Part shown: in pieces, positions 1-7,942 of the stretch
Layout of the letters: each line of letters begins with the position of its first letter
Numbering within the stretch: position 1 is the first letter of the stretch
Source of the DNA: Oscillospiraceae bacterium
GTDB lineage: Bacteria > Bacillota > Clostridia > UMGS1840
Direction of reading: 5' to 3'
NCBI GenBank assembly: GCA_015068645.1
Contig: SVKD01000001.1
Span: 1 to 64,000 of the forward strand
DNA: 64,000 bases
The notes under the pieces: generated by a model
What the model saw: only the letters and a program-made list of their open reading frames with translations
Databases searched by the model: none
What the model was told of the DNA's origin: nothing
Translations under genes and position numbers: made by a program

Positions 1-1051
1 TCTACAATACTATGTTTTGCAATCTAGAAGGTCAGTTCCTTTCGAGTTTTCAAAATCCACTTGGGATAAAGACTTGTTTATTTCACACTCTCAGATGTTG
101 GATAATCAAAGAAGTTCATCATTAAAACATTTTGAAGCTCGCATCTTTCAAATAGAAAAACAAAAAGATGAATTCGATCTTATTTTGTCTAAAGTGTTAG
201 GAAACGATTTTTCCTGGACAATAGAACAGAGAGATAGTGGGCAATATTATATAAAATATTCTACAAATGGTATTTCGCATAGTAGCGAAGGTGTTGGCGA
301 TGGTATATGGAGTATTTTTACAATCTGCGCAGCACTTTTCGATTCGAAGAGTAATGAAACTATAGTTGTTGATGAACCAGAGCTTTCGGTACACCCAAGA
401 TTACAGAAAAAATTAATGGAGATATTTCTGGAGTATTCTACAACGCGACAAATAATTATAAGTACGCATTCTCCATATTTTATAAATTGGAATGTGATTA
501 CGAATAATGCAAATCTTATCCGTGTAACAAAAGATAATCAAAATTCAGTTTGTTTTAGTATTTCTGAAAACTGTCGAAAACAATTTAAGGGGATATTAAA
601 TGATATAAACAATCCTCATACTCTTGGATTGGATGCAAATGAAGTATTCTTTCTTGATGATGGTATAATACTTGTTGAGGGACAAGAGGATGTTGTGATT
701 TTAGATAGAATATCAAAAGAATTGGAAATAAAAATAGAAGGGACATTTTTTGGGTGGGGCGTTGGTGGTGCTCCAAAGATGGAAGCCTTTTTATATCTGT
801 TTAAAGATTTAGGATATAAACGTGTTGTTGTAATTTTAGATGGTGACAAAAGCAATGAAGCTGAAATGTTGTCTAAGAAATTTTCGGAAAACAATTATAA
901 GTTTATAACATTAGTAGAGGATGATATTAGAGACAAAAAAGATAGGAGTATTAAAGGAAAGGTAGGAATAACTTTTGAAAATGGGAAACTCAAAGATAAG
1001 TATATAGAATATGCGCAGAAGCTAATTATGGACATAAATTCTGCACTGTAG
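1..1051 (+). CDS. OLD-like ATPase with C-terminal TOPRIM domain, 5' end cut by window
   Basis: The reading frame is open to the first base of the window, so the TTG at 17 is internal and the N-terminal Walker A part lies outside. What remains shows an ABC-type ATPase second half: a signature-like SSEGVGDG, a Walker B strand ending VVDEPELSVHP, and the switch histidine in STHSPYF. After these comes a TOPRIM-like half beginning LVEGQEDVVIL (about residue 215 of the visible part) with a later LDGD acidic motif. This order is that of OLD-family nucleases, which act in DNA repair or phage defence; GajA of the Gabija system is a well-known relative. No UvrD-like partner follows, so a specific defence system cannot be named. 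The next gene lies 246 bases away and is unrelated. The family is fairly certain; the cellular role is not. Confidence 0.75.
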   Translation, partial: LQYYVLQSRRSVPFEFSKSTWDKDLFISHSQMLDNQRSSSLKHFEARIFQIEKQKDEFDLILSKVLGNDFSWTIEQRDSGQYYIKYSTNGISHSSEGVGDGIWSIFTICAALFDSKSNETIVVDEPELSVHPRLQKKLMEIFLEYSTTRQIIISTHSPYFINWNVITNNANLIRVTKDNQNSVCFSISENCRKQFKGILNDINNPHTLGLDANEVFFLDDGIILVEGQEDVVILDRISKELEIKIEGTFFGWGVGGAPKMEAFLYLFKDLGYKRVVVILDGDKSNEAEMLSKKFSENNYKFITLVEDDIRDKKDRSIKGKVGITFENGKLKDKYIEYAQKLIMDINSAL

Positions 1052-1161
1052 ATAATTGCTAAATTTAATATAATAGTTTGCCGATAAATAATATTTACAT
1101 ATCGGGAGCAGGAAAATCTTTTATTCCTGTAGGTTCTAAGGAAAAGTGTTTAAGAAAAATC

Positions 1162-1205
1162 CAGTGAAAAAATAGAGGAAAGTTAGTAGGTCCTATTATT
1201 CACTG
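1162..1205 (+). other. Intergenic stem-loop upstream of the structured repeat
   Basis: CAGTGAA at the left pairs with TTCACTG at the right, and AATA/TATT and AGGA/TCCT extend the stem inward around a loop of about 8 bases. No T-run follows, so it is not a standard terminator. It sits directly before the dispersed repeat at 1213 and may be part of the same element. Confidence 0.4.
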
Positions 1206-1212
1206 TTCTCCT

Positions 1213-1268
1213 GACTTGACACGAGCTACCTCGAAAAAGGGCTGCATCTAAACCTTGTGTGTCGCAAT
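1213..1268 (+). repeat. Dispersed structured repeat, copy 1
   Basis: The element starts ACTTGACACGAGCT and ends with the 20-base core at 1245-1264, CATCTAAACCTTGTGTGTCG, followed by CAAT. The same core occurs at 53465-53484 and 53929-53948 with one or two changes, always in the same orientation and always beside a small orphan gene. GACAC at the left can pair with GTGTC at the right and AAGG with CCTT inside, leaving CATCT near the loop. Its function is unknown; it ends 29 bases before the start of the next gene. Confidence 0.6.
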
Positions 1269-1297
1269 AATTCTGCGAAAGGGAATGGAGGGATAAC

Positions 1298-1879
1298 ATG
1301 AATGCTACAACCAGAAATGATTATGAAAAAGTGATAAAAAGTTTAAATATATCGATGGATTCGGAGGAAAAATGTATTGATGTGTATCATAAAAACAATT
1401 GGGATAGATTCACTATGCATTTTTGTGAAGAGACAGAGAATAAATGTCCATCATATATTGATTTTTTCTTTGACGCAAAAGAAATGGTAGACTTTTTAAA
1501 AACTTTTATAGAAAAAGGAAAATTTGAGAAGTGTTATGTTGCATCCCGCTATAATGGAAGGTATAAGCTTAAATTTATTGATGATGATGTGTGCAAAGAT
1601 ATCTATGATGAGTTTAAAAAATTACTGAATTCCTTAGGCTTAAAAATTAATACAAGTTGTGCAATAGAGATGGACAAAACAGAAATTTTAAATTGGTGTG
1701 ATAGAATTAGTATTGGTGCTTTTTCAGGGGTATCAGAATATGTAATTGTTATACCGGAATTAGAGATTATTATTAACCCACATCACCATATGAACTATCT
1801 TATATATTCTAATAATACAGAAGAATTGTTCACAAAAATTGCTGTTGATATTAGTGGTGAAATAGCTTGTTATTATTAA
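1298..1879 (+). CDS. Hypothetical protein, 193 aa, possible orphan immunity-type protein
   Basis: The ATG at 1298 follows a good ribosome site (GGAGG about 6 bases upstream). The product is soluble, acidic and Cys-containing, with no signal peptide or membrane segment and no motif I recognise. The composition is AT-rich, with codon use unlike the neighbouring housekeeping genes. Its leader carries the same repeat that brackets the small gene at 53526, and genes of this size and character are often orphan immunity or other accessory genes. That role is an inference from context only. A bidirectional terminator follows 30 bases after the stop. Confidence 0.7.
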   Translation: MNATTRNDYEKVIKSLNISMDSEEKCIDVYHKNNWDRFTMHFCEETENKCPSYIDFFFDAKEMVDFLKTFIEKGKFEKCYVASRYNGRYKLKFIDDDVCKDIYDEFKKLLNSLGLKINTSCAIEMDKTEILNWCDRISIGAFSGVSEYVIVIPELEIIINPHHHMNYLIYSNNTEELFTKIAVDISGEIACYY

Positions 1880-1910
1880 CGTAAGCACAAGGTATCATAT
1901 CATTAGAAAC

Positions 1911-1942
1911 AAAAACCCGAATGCTTTTGCATTCGGGTTTTT
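1911..1942. terminator. Bidirectional rho-independent terminator
   Basis: AAAAACCCGAATGC pairs with GCATTCGGGTTTTT around a short T loop. A-run and T-run flank the stem, so it can end the + strand gene at 1298 and the minus-strand zinc-ribbon gene that stops at 1954. Confidence 0.85.
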
Positions 1943-1953
1943 CGTTTATGAAA

Positions 1954-2223
1954 TTATTCAGCAGCTTTGATTTCTTCAAAACATGCGCTGCAATATACAG
2001 GTTTATCATCTCTGGGGATGAAGGGAACTTTTGCTTCGCCGCCACATTTTGCGCAAACAGCGGTGTGCAGTTCTCTTTTTGCTCCTTTTCTTGCAGTTCT
2101 GCAATCTTTACATCTGGAAGGTTTGTTCTGGAAACCTTTCTCAGCGTAGAATTCCTGTTCACCTGCAGTGAATACAAATTCTGCACCACAGTCTTTACAG
2201 ATTAAAGTTTCGTCTTGATACAT
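1954..2223 (-). CDS. Zinc-ribbon protein (zf_Tbcl-like), 89 aa
   Basis: The start is the ATG at 2223 because AAGGAGAG lies just upstream on the minus strand; an open frame reaching further upstream has no support. The 89-residue product has four Cys pairs: CKDCGAEF near residue 9, RCKDCRTARK near 38, CAKCGG near 57 and CSACFE near 78. That makes two zinc ribbons joined by a basic stretch. The first part (CKDC, then FTAGEQEFY, then RCKDCR) matches the short clostridial zinc-ribbon family often annotated as 'zinc-ribbon domain containing protein'. The role is unknown; nucleic-acid binding is plausible. It lies downstream of the SigH-like gene on the same strand, 85 bases apart, and may be co-transcribed. 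Confidence 0.85.
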   Translation of the reverse strand: MYQDETLICKDCGAEFVFTAGEQEFYAEKGFQNKPSRCKDCRTARKGAKRELHTAVCAKCGGEAKVPFIPRDDKPVYCSACFEEIKAAE

Positions 2224-2308
2224 GGGGATACTCTCCTTAGTAAATATATAAAAATTTTTTTTAGCCTTTGCGGGATTGAACCGGACCTTTTGACGTTGCG
2301 GGGGCAGT

Positions 2309-2869
2309 TTAGAGAAACAGGGGCGCTGCCTTCTTTTTAATTCTCTGCAAAGCATTGTCAATTGATTTTGGCGTTTTACCAAGGACAGTTGCAATTTCTT
2401 TGTAGGTCATACCGGAACTTACAAGATAAAGTACCGAAAGTTCAAATTTACTTAACACTTCTCTCAGTTTTTCATTGAGCATATGAAAGTCTTCGTTGTC
2501 AAAAAAGGCTTCTTCAGGGCCACCTGTTTTCAGCTCTTTCCATATAGTTTCATCAGCTTCAATGGAAACAGACTGATTCAGAGGTGCATGCTTTTTTCTG
2601 AGAGAGTTTTTGATAACTGTTTTTAAACGAAGCACAATGCAACGTTTAGCAAATATTTCAAAGGGGACTTCCTTGTTTGCATCGTAGCTTTTTACTGCTT
2701 GAAACAAACCGATCATACCTTCTTGCATCAGGTCATCTCTGTCAGCTCCGCTTAAAAAATATTTGAATGCCATTGTGCGAATAAAAGGTTTTAGTTCCAG
2801 GAAAATTTCTTCCAACGCCTTTTCGTCTAATTGTTTCGCTTTTTCGATGAGTGTTGAATCCATTTCCAT
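2309..2869 (-). CDS. sigH: RNA polymerase sigma factor, SigH (Spo0H)-like
   Basis: A 186-residue sigma-70-family protein. Region 2 contains YFLSGADRDDLMQEGMIGLF, the stretch most typical of SigH, and region 4 has the helix-turn-helix MTYKEIATVLGKTPKSIDNA followed by LQRIKKK. In spore-formers SigH directs early stationary-phase and sporulation genes. The length is slightly below that of B. subtilis SigH (about 218). Two close ATG codons exist (2869 and 2863); the first is used here. A TTGACA-N17-AATAAT promoter lies just upstream on the minus strand. The BofC-like gene upstream and spoIIR elsewhere in the window fit a sporulating host. Other SigH-like paralogues are possible, so the exact regulon is not certain. 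Confidence 0.85.
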   Translation of the reverse strand: MEMDSTLIEKAKQLDEKALEEIFLELKPFIRTMAFKYFLSGADRDDLMQEGMIGLFQAVKSYDANKEVPFEIFAKRCIVLRLKTVIKNSLRKKHAPLNQSVSIEADETIWKELKTGGPEEAFFDNEDFHMLNEKLREVLSKFELSVLYLVSSGMTYKEIATVLGKTPKSIDNALQRIKKKAAPLFL

Positions 2870-2904
2870 AAGACAGAATAATCCCTTTTATAAATTATAC
2901 AGTT

Positions 2905-2933
2905 ATTATTGCATAAATTTATAAAAATGTCAA
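2905..2933 (-). promoter_or_regulatory. Promoter of the SigH-like gene
   Basis: On the minus strand, TTGACA (2928-2933) and AATAAT (2905-2910) are separated by exactly 17 bases and lie about 40 bases before the start codon. Confidence 0.65.
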
Positions 2934-3036
2934 GTATTTTTCTCCAAGATTTACAAAAAAATATTCGAATAAAAGTTTCGCATTGTGATATTTTTACAAA
3001 TTCCGACAAAAAATATGATGATAATCACCAAAGTGC

Positions 3037-3582
3037 TTATCGGAAGGACTCTAAAATCTCTAAAAGTTCATATTCTGAGTTTACGGAAATTCCGGAAGAG
3101 AGGATTTTTTTATCTTCTTCGGTCAGCACAGTAGAGTTGATTTTTTCTTCCATTATGATTTCATCGGGTGTGTTTTTTCTGGTTACTGTAATTTTATTGT
3201 CTGCGAGAGTTAACAGAAAATGTTCATCACATTCTGAATCTGATTTTTCTTCCGCTTCAATTACATTCTCTTCAAATCGAATGATATGCCAATTTGGATG
3301 AAACGAGTGACAATCTTTTTGTGTTTTCCCTCGTAATTGTTCCGGGATGGGGAGTAATCTGCTCTGCTGATGTCCACAAGAATATAAGGTGGTGAGCTTA
3401 AGAGTGGCGGTTCGTAACAACTTAGTGGATGATGTGGATTTTGAAACTTCGGTTGCAGGCATGGGAAATGGAGTAAAACATATAACCAGTGTCAACAGTA
3501 ACAATAAACATACGATGGAACAGATCATTATGCGCTTTTTTTTTCTTTTTTTTCGGTATTCATAATAGTAAGGCGGAAACAT
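3037..3582 (-). CDS. BofC C-terminal-domain-like membrane-anchored protein
   Basis: The ATG at 3582 follows AAGGAAGTG on the minus strand. The 181-residue product begins with a basic patch (RKKRKKKR) and one hydrophobic segment at about residues 19-37, giving an N-in, C-out anchor. The C-terminal half resembles the BofC C-terminal domain: LRGKTQKDC, then PNWHIIRFEENV, then EHFLLTLADNKITV, ending SVNSEYELLEILE. In B. subtilis BofC is a forespore protein that controls SpoIVB signalling; many clostridia carry longer anchored proteins with only this domain. The exact role is therefore inferred. The stop codon lies inside a small hairpin (3016-3043) that may act as a weak terminator. Confidence 0.65.
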   Translation of the reverse strand: MFPPYYYEYRKKRKKKRIMICSIVCLLLLLTLVICFTPFPMPATEVSKSTSSTKLLRTATLKLTTLYSCGHQQSRLLPIPEQLRGKTQKDCHSFHPNWHIIRFEENVIEAEEKSDSECDEHFLLTLADNKITVTRKNTPDEIIMEEKINSTVLTEEDKKILSSGISVNSEYELLEILESFR

Positions 3583-3997
3583 TATATCACTTCCTTTGTT
3601 TCATTGTTTCCAAAAAGCGAAATAATATACCTTTGTTGGATTTTATATTATGAATTTTGTGGATTTTGGAAATACTATGGATGTTATTTCTGCTTCTGTT
3701 TTTCTTTTTTTAGCAAATTAGCTGTAAATTATGGATTTTTCTTTGTTGAAAACGGACAGAAAACAAAATAAAGCAGAGGTTCTGTTTGAATGCATAAATA
3801 TATGTGGAAAATTTTAAGAAACCAACCAAAAAGAAGGTTTGCTTCCATATTGTGAAAATGCTGTATTTCCAATGGTTTATTTAGGTTTGAAAAAAACTGT
3901 TCAAAATCCGAAAAAAAATGTGGAAAGCTATTGACAAAAACAAAAAAAAAGAGTATAATACAGACAAAAACAAAAATAAACACAGAAAAAGGGGTTT
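3583..3997 (+). promoter_or_regulatory. 415-base control region of the microcompartment operon
   Basis: This AT-rich stretch has no credible gene. It holds the divergent 5' ends of the BofC-like gene and the BMC operon. TGTGGA occurs at 3658-3663, 3803-3808 and 3919-3924; the last two extend to TGTGGAAA, and the third sits directly before the -35 box. They are candidate operator half-sites, perhaps for the DeoR-family regulator encoded in the operon. This is a visual match only; no catabolite-response element of normal form was seen. Confidence 0.35.
3931..3959 (+). promoter_or_regulatory. Strong promoter of the BMC operon
   Basis: A perfect TTGACA (3931-3936) and a perfect TATAAT (3954-3959) are spaced 17 bases apart, about 45 bases before the aldolase start. 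With no other strong promoter seen until the regulator gene, it probably drives the whole 14-kb operon. Confidence 0.85.
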
Positions 3998-4003
3998 TTG
4001 ATT

Positions 4004-4798
4004 ATGGCTATGATGAACGAGTACGAAATCAAAAAAGAAATGTGTGAAGTCGGCAGAAGAATTTATATGAACGGCTTCGTTGCCGCTAACGACGGTAATA
4101 TTACAGTGAAAATTTCCGACAATGTATTTTTTGCAACTCCCACCGGTGTATCCAAGGGTTATATGACTCCTGATATGATCATCAAGGTTGACGGAGAAGG
4201 TAAAGTTCTGGAAGGAAAATTAAAACCCTCCAGCGAATTAAAAATGCATTTAAGAGTATATAAAGAAAGACCGGACGTAAGAGCAGTTGTTCACGCTCAT
4301 CCTCCCACGGCTACCGGTTTTGCTATCGCAGGTGTTCCGCTGGATAAATACACCATGCCCGAAGCAATCATTTTCTTAGGTACTGTTCCGATTGCAAAAT
4401 ACGGTACTCCTTCTACCGATGAAATTCCGGATGCAGTTTCCGAACATTTACAGAGCTACGATGCATTCTTACTGGAAAACCACGGTGCATTAACCGTTGG
4501 TAACTCCTTAATGAACGCATACTTCAAAATGGAAACCTTGGAATTCTATGCTAAGATTTCCTTAAATGCAAGATTATTAGGTGGCGAACAGGAATTAACC
4601 TGTGACCAGATTGATAAATTAATGCAGGTGAGAGCACAGTTTAAAGTACCCGGCAAACATCCCGGTTGCAAAAAATGTGAAAAGAACGGAACTCCTGAAT
4701 GTAAAGAAGCACAGAGACTGGCGAAAAAAGAAGATAACCCGGATGCAGCTCTGGTTGCAGAAATCACCCAGAAAGTTCTGGCAGCAATGGGCAAATAA
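4004..4798 (+). CDS. Class II aldolase (fuculose/rhamnulose-1-phosphate type) with C-terminal encapsulation peptide
   Basis: The ATG at 4004 lies 9 bases after GAAAAAGGGG; the upstream TTG is too close. The first 210 residues form a class II aldolase like FucA: AANDGNITVK near the start, the zinc-binding HAHPPTA, and the later ENHGALTVG. Such enzymes split L-fuculose- or L-rhamnulose-1-phosphate into DHAP and L-lactaldehyde. The protein is about 50 residues longer than FucA (215). The extra part holds a Cys cluster (CKKCEKNGTPEC) and ends in an amphipathic helix, ALVAEITQKVLAAMGK, of the kind that targets enzymes into BMCs. Aldolases with this tail are known from fucose/rhamnose BMC loci of clostridia and planctomycetes. 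As the first gene it supplies lactaldehyde, the precursor of 1,2-propanediol. Rhamnulokinase at the end of the operon favours rhamnulose-1-phosphate, but fuculose-1-phosphate is possible. Confidence 0.9.
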   Translation: MAMMNEYEIKKEMCEVGRRIYMNGFVAANDGNITVKISDNVFFATPTGVSKGYMTPDMIIKVDGEGKVLEGKLKPSSELKMHLRVYKERPDVRAVVHAHPPTATGFAIAGVPLDKYTMPEAIIFLGTVPIAKYGTPSTDEIPDAVSEHLQSYDAFLLENHGALTVGNSLMNAYFKMETLEFYAKISLNARLLGGEQELTCDQIDKLMQVRAQFKVPGKHPGCKKCEKNGTPECKEAQRLAKKEDNPDAALVAEITQKVLAAMGK

Positions 4799-4897
4799 TC
4801 CATTTGATTCATTCGCTATACTATTATATATAATAGAAAGGAAAGGTCTGACCGGAATACCGTTTGTATTTTCGTAGGACGAATATGGTGAACACTT

Positions 4898-6562
4898 ATG
4901 AAATCCAATCGATTTAAAGTGCTGGGGCAAAGACCTGTCCATCAAGATGGGTTTATGAAGGAATGGGAAGAAGTTGGCTTTGTTGCCATGGATTCCAAAT
5001 ATGATCCCAAGCCCTCTTTGAAAATCGAAAACGGTATCATCGTGGAAATGGATGGTAAACGTCGTGAAGAGTTTGACTTTATCGACAGTTTTATTGCAGA
5101 TCATGCCATTGACTTATCTGTTGCAGAAAAAGCCATGGCGATTGATAGTTTGCAGTATGCCAGAGATTTGTGCGATATCAATACCGATAATAAAGAGCTA
5201 AAAAAATTGTTCTCCGGTTTGACCGCTGCAAAGCTAAAAGAAATCATGAACCACATGAACGTGGTTGAAATGATGATGGCAATGCAGAAAATGAGAGAAA
5301 GAAAAACTCCTTCTAACCAATGTCACGTCACCAACTTAGACGATAACCCGGTGCAGATTGCCTGCGATGCCGCAGAAGCAACCTTCCGAGGCTTTGACGA
5401 AACCGAAACCACCGTAGGGATTGCCCGGTATGCACCCCTTTGCGCAGTTGGTCTTTTCATCGGATCTCAGGTTGGACGTCCCGGCGTTTTATCCCAGTGT
5501 GGGGTAGAAGAAGCTGTGGAATTGAAGCTTGGTATGAAAGGGTTTACCACCTATGCGGAAACCATTTCCGTATATGGAACCGAGAAAGTATTTATTGACG
5601 GGGACGACACCCCTTATTCTAAAGCATTTTTAGCATCTGCCTATGCTTCTCGCGGAATGAAGATGCGTTGTACCTCCGGTACAGGCTCCGAAGTTCTGAT
5701 GGGAAATGCAGAAAAGAAATCTATGCTTTATCTGGAAATCCGTTGTCTTCTGGTTATCAAGGGAGCAGGGGTACAGGGCACTCAGAATGGTGCAATCAGT
5801 TGTATCGGTATCACGGGCTCTGTGCCTTCCGGTATCCGTTGTGTGCTGGCAGAAAACTTGGTTGCTGCTCAGCTTGGTTTGGAAGTTGCTTCCGGTAATG
5901 ACCAGACCTTCTCTCACAGTGATATCAGAAGAACTGCAAGAATGTTAATGCAGATGCTTCCCGGAACTGACTTCATTTTCTCCGGATACAGCTCCATTCC
6001 CAACTATGACAATATGTTTGCAGGTGCAAACTTTGATGCGGAAGACTTTGATGATTATAATGTCCTGCAGCGTGACTTGAAAGTTGACGGCGGTCTTCGT
6101 CCTGTATCGGAAGAAGATGTCATCAAAGTTCGTATGAAAGCTGCAAAAGCAGTACAAGCAGTATTTGCTTGTTTGGGATTCCCCAAAGTAACTGACGAAC
6201 AGGTAGAACAAGCCGTTTATGCTCACGGCAGCAAAGATATTACTGCAAAACGTAATGTCAATGAAGATTTAGCCGCTGCTCAGAAATTAGTAGATGGCGA
6301 TATCACAGGTGTAGACATTGTGCAGGCACTGAACAATTCAGGCTTCCACGATGTGGCAGTATCGGTATTTAACATGTTAAAACAACGTTTATCTGCCGAC
6401 TATCTGCAAACTGCATCCATTTTAGATAAGGATTTCGGTGTATTAAGCTCCGTGAACCATCCGAACGATTACAACGGACCCGGTACCGGCTACCGTGTTT
6501 CCGGTGAACGTTGGGAAGAAATCAAAAACATTAAGGATACCTTAGATCCTACCGTTATTTAG
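4898..6562 (+). CDS. pduC: B12-dependent propanediol dehydratase large subunit PduC
   Basis: At 554 residues it has the same length as Salmonella PduC. It opens with the family-typical SNRFKVLGQRPVHQDGFMKEW and contains the TIM-barrel and adenosylcobalamin/diol-binding regions found in diol dehydratases (for example MKMRCTSGTGSE, and SGYSSIPNYDNMF). With PduD and PduE it converts 1,2-propanediol to propionaldehyde inside the microcompartment. An in-frame stop just upstream fixes the start near 4898; GGTGA six bases before it is the ribosome site. A spare AGAAAGGAAAGG further upstream has no start codon in range. It has no encapsulation peptide of its own and is probably carried in by PduD and PduE. 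A glycerol dehydratase is less likely given the Pdu context. Confidence 0.95.
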   Translation: MKSNRFKVLGQRPVHQDGFMKEWEEVGFVAMDSKYDPKPSLKIENGIIVEMDGKRREEFDFIDSFIADHAIDLSVAEKAMAIDSLQYARDLCDINTDNKELKKLFSGLTAAKLKEIMNHMNVVEMMMAMQKMRERKTPSNQCHVTNLDDNPVQIACDAAEATFRGFDETETTVGIARYAPLCAVGLFIGSQVGRPGVLSQCGVEEAVELKLGMKGFTTYAETISVYGTEKVFIDGDDTPYSKAFLASAYASRGMKMRCTSGTGSEVLMGNAEKKSMLYLEIRCLLVIKGAGVQGTQNGAISCIGITGSVPSGIRCVLAENLVAAQLGLEVASGNDQTFSHSDIRRTARMLMQMLPGTDFIFSGYSSIPNYDNMFAGANFDAEDFDDYNVLQRDLKVDGGLRPVSEEDVIKVRMKAAKAVQAVFACLGFPKVTDEQVEQAVYAHGSKDITAKRNVNEDLAAAQKLVDGDITGVDIVQALNNSGFHDVAVSVFNMLKQRLSADYLQTASILDKDFGVLSSVNHPNDYNGPGTGYRVSGERWEEIKNIKDTLDPTVI

Positions 6563-6631
6563 AAAATAAAAAGAAAGGATTAGTGCATTTTTAAGTTTTC
6601 AAAATCAAATAAAAATGTATGTGGTATCAGT

Positions 6632-7288
6632 ATGGAATATAATGAACAACTCATAAAAGAAGTTACCAGACAGGTTATGGCAGCGATTCAGAATGCGGAA
6701 GTTGTATCTGAGCAGCCGAAAACTGTTTCCAAATCAAACGGAAAACGACTGACCATCACCGAAAACGGCGATGCTCCCAAAGGAGTAAGCCCTTCCGAAG
6801 TGGTAATCGGTCTGGGTGCTTCCTTTTCCAAAGATATGTTTGAAACCATGTCAGGCGTGAGCCATTATGATTTGGTCCGTGAAATTGCGGCAGGGGTAGA
6901 AGAAGAGGGAATGACCCCCAGATTTATCCGGGTGTATCACACTTCCGACGTTGCCTTTATCGCGTTGACCGCGGCTAAATATTCCGGCTCCGGCATTGGC
7001 GTTGGGATTCAGTCCAAAGGGACCACCACCATTCATCAGAAGGATTTATTCCCGCTGACCAATCTGGAATTATTCCCTCAGGCGCCGCTCATTACTTTAG
7101 AAATTTACCGTAAAATCGGTAAAAATGCGGCAAGATATGCAAAAGGACAGTCTCCGGAACCCATCAGCGTGATGAATGATTGTATGGTACGTCCTAAATT
7201 CCAGGCGAAAGCGGCACTTTTACACATTAAGGAAACCGAAAATGTGGTAGATAAGAAACCGCCGGTCGCTTTAAACATTGAATTTTAA
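6632..7288 (+). CDS. pduD: Propanediol dehydratase medium subunit PduD
   Basis: A 218-residue protein with an N-terminal amphipathic helix, EQLIKEVTRQVMAAI (residues 5-19), of the encapsulation-peptide type, then a disordered linker and the conserved core from about residue 55 (SEVVIGLGASFSKDMFETMSG, and GIGVGIQSKGTTTIH). The medium subunit supplies part of the B12-binding site of the PduCDE dehydratase and, in Salmonella, carries the targeting signal for the complex. The ribosome site directly before the ATG is poor, while a good AAAGGA at 6574 precedes only a tiny GTG-CAT-TTT-TAA frame; translation may be coupled or lowered here. It lies 69 bases after pduC and 12 bases before pduE. Confidence 0.93.
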   Translation: MEYNEQLIKEVTRQVMAAIQNAEVVSEQPKTVSKSNGKRLTITENGDAPKGVSPSEVVIGLGASFSKDMFETMSGVSHYDLVREIAAGVEEEGMTPRFIRVYHTSDVAFIALTAAKYSGSGIGVGIQSKGTTTIHQKDLFPLTNLELFPQAPLITLEIYRKIGKNAARYAKGQSPEPISVMNDCMVRPKFQAKAALLHIKETENVVDKKPPVALNIEF

Positions 7289-7300
7289 GGGGTGACAGTG

Positions 7301-7915
7301 ATGGATGTAAATATTTCTGAAATTGTAAAAGCTGTTGCCGAAAAAATTCAGGCAGAAACAGGAAACGGTGGGATTTCAAGCTCTGAGGTCAATGAAATTC
7401 TCAAAAAGATTGAAACTCCTCAGCCGAAAAAAACAGAAAAAACTGCGGATGAAATTGCTAATGAATTGACTAAAAAAGTCCTTCAGGATATGAAAGGCGG
7501 AAACGTTTCTTCAAGTGGTGGTTACACCTATCCCTTGGCAAAAAATCATCCTGACTTATTAAAATCCAAAACCGGGAAACCTTTTTCCGAAATTACCTTT
7601 GATAATGTGATTCAGGGAAAAGTAATCCATGAGGATTTTAAAACCAATGCGGACACCTTGCTGATGCAGGCAGAAATTGCTGAAAAAGCAGGCAAAAAAC
7701 AGTTTGCAGGTAATATGAGAAGAGCTGCTGAGCTGACTCGTGTTCCCGATGAAGAAGTGTTAAGGATTTATGACAAGCTTCGTCCCAACCGTGCCACTAA
7801 GCAGGAACTCTTAGATATTGCAAATGAGCTTCGTACCAAATATCAGGCAAATATTACCGCCGATTTGGTGGAAGAAACCGCTAAGGTTTACGAAAAACGC
7901 AACATTTTATTATAA
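7301..7915 (+). CDS. pduE: Propanediol dehydratase small subunit PduE with two encapsulation-like helices
   Basis: The ATG at 7301 is chosen because AAGGGGTGA lies 5-6 bases upstream; GTG 7292 overlaps that site. The conserved small-subunit core runs from about residue 73 (YTYPLAKNHPDLLKSKTGKP) to the end (AKVYEKRN). The N-terminal extension is unusually long. It contains one amphipathic helix at residues 4-17 (ISEIVKAVAEKIQAE) and a second at about 48-63 (ADEIANELTKKVLQDMKG), separated by a Pro/Lys-rich linker. Both look like BMC targeting helices. PduE is an essential part of the dehydratase and sits between pduD and the reactivase gene in the usual order. Confidence 0.92.
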   Translation: MDVNISEIVKAVAEKIQAETGNGGISSSEVNEILKKIETPQPKKTEKTADEIANELTKKVLQDMKGGNVSSSGGYTYPLAKNHPDLLKSKTGKPFSEITFDNVIQGKVIHEDFKTNADTLLMQAEIAEKAGKKQFAGNMRRAAELTRVPDEEVLRIYDKLRPNRATKQELLDIANELRTKYQANITADLVEETAKVYEKRNILL

Positions 7916-7942
7916 AATAGCAAAAAGAAAGGAGAAAAAATC

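Noticed and set aside
2243-2300. On the minus strand GTTCAATCC with short flanking pairs looks like the T-arm of a tRNA.
   Set aside because: No matching acceptor, D or anticodon arms can be built; the sequence upstream is the coding end of the SigH-like gene.
3583-3997. A catabolite-response (cre) site for the BMC operon.
   Set aside because: No sequence with the needed palindromic WTGNAANCGNWNNCW pattern was seen.
6573-6595. A strong AAAGGA followed by GTG-CAT-TTT-TAA before pduD, possibly a leader mini-gene.
   Set aside because: Three codons are too few to support; recorded only as a feature of pduD translation.
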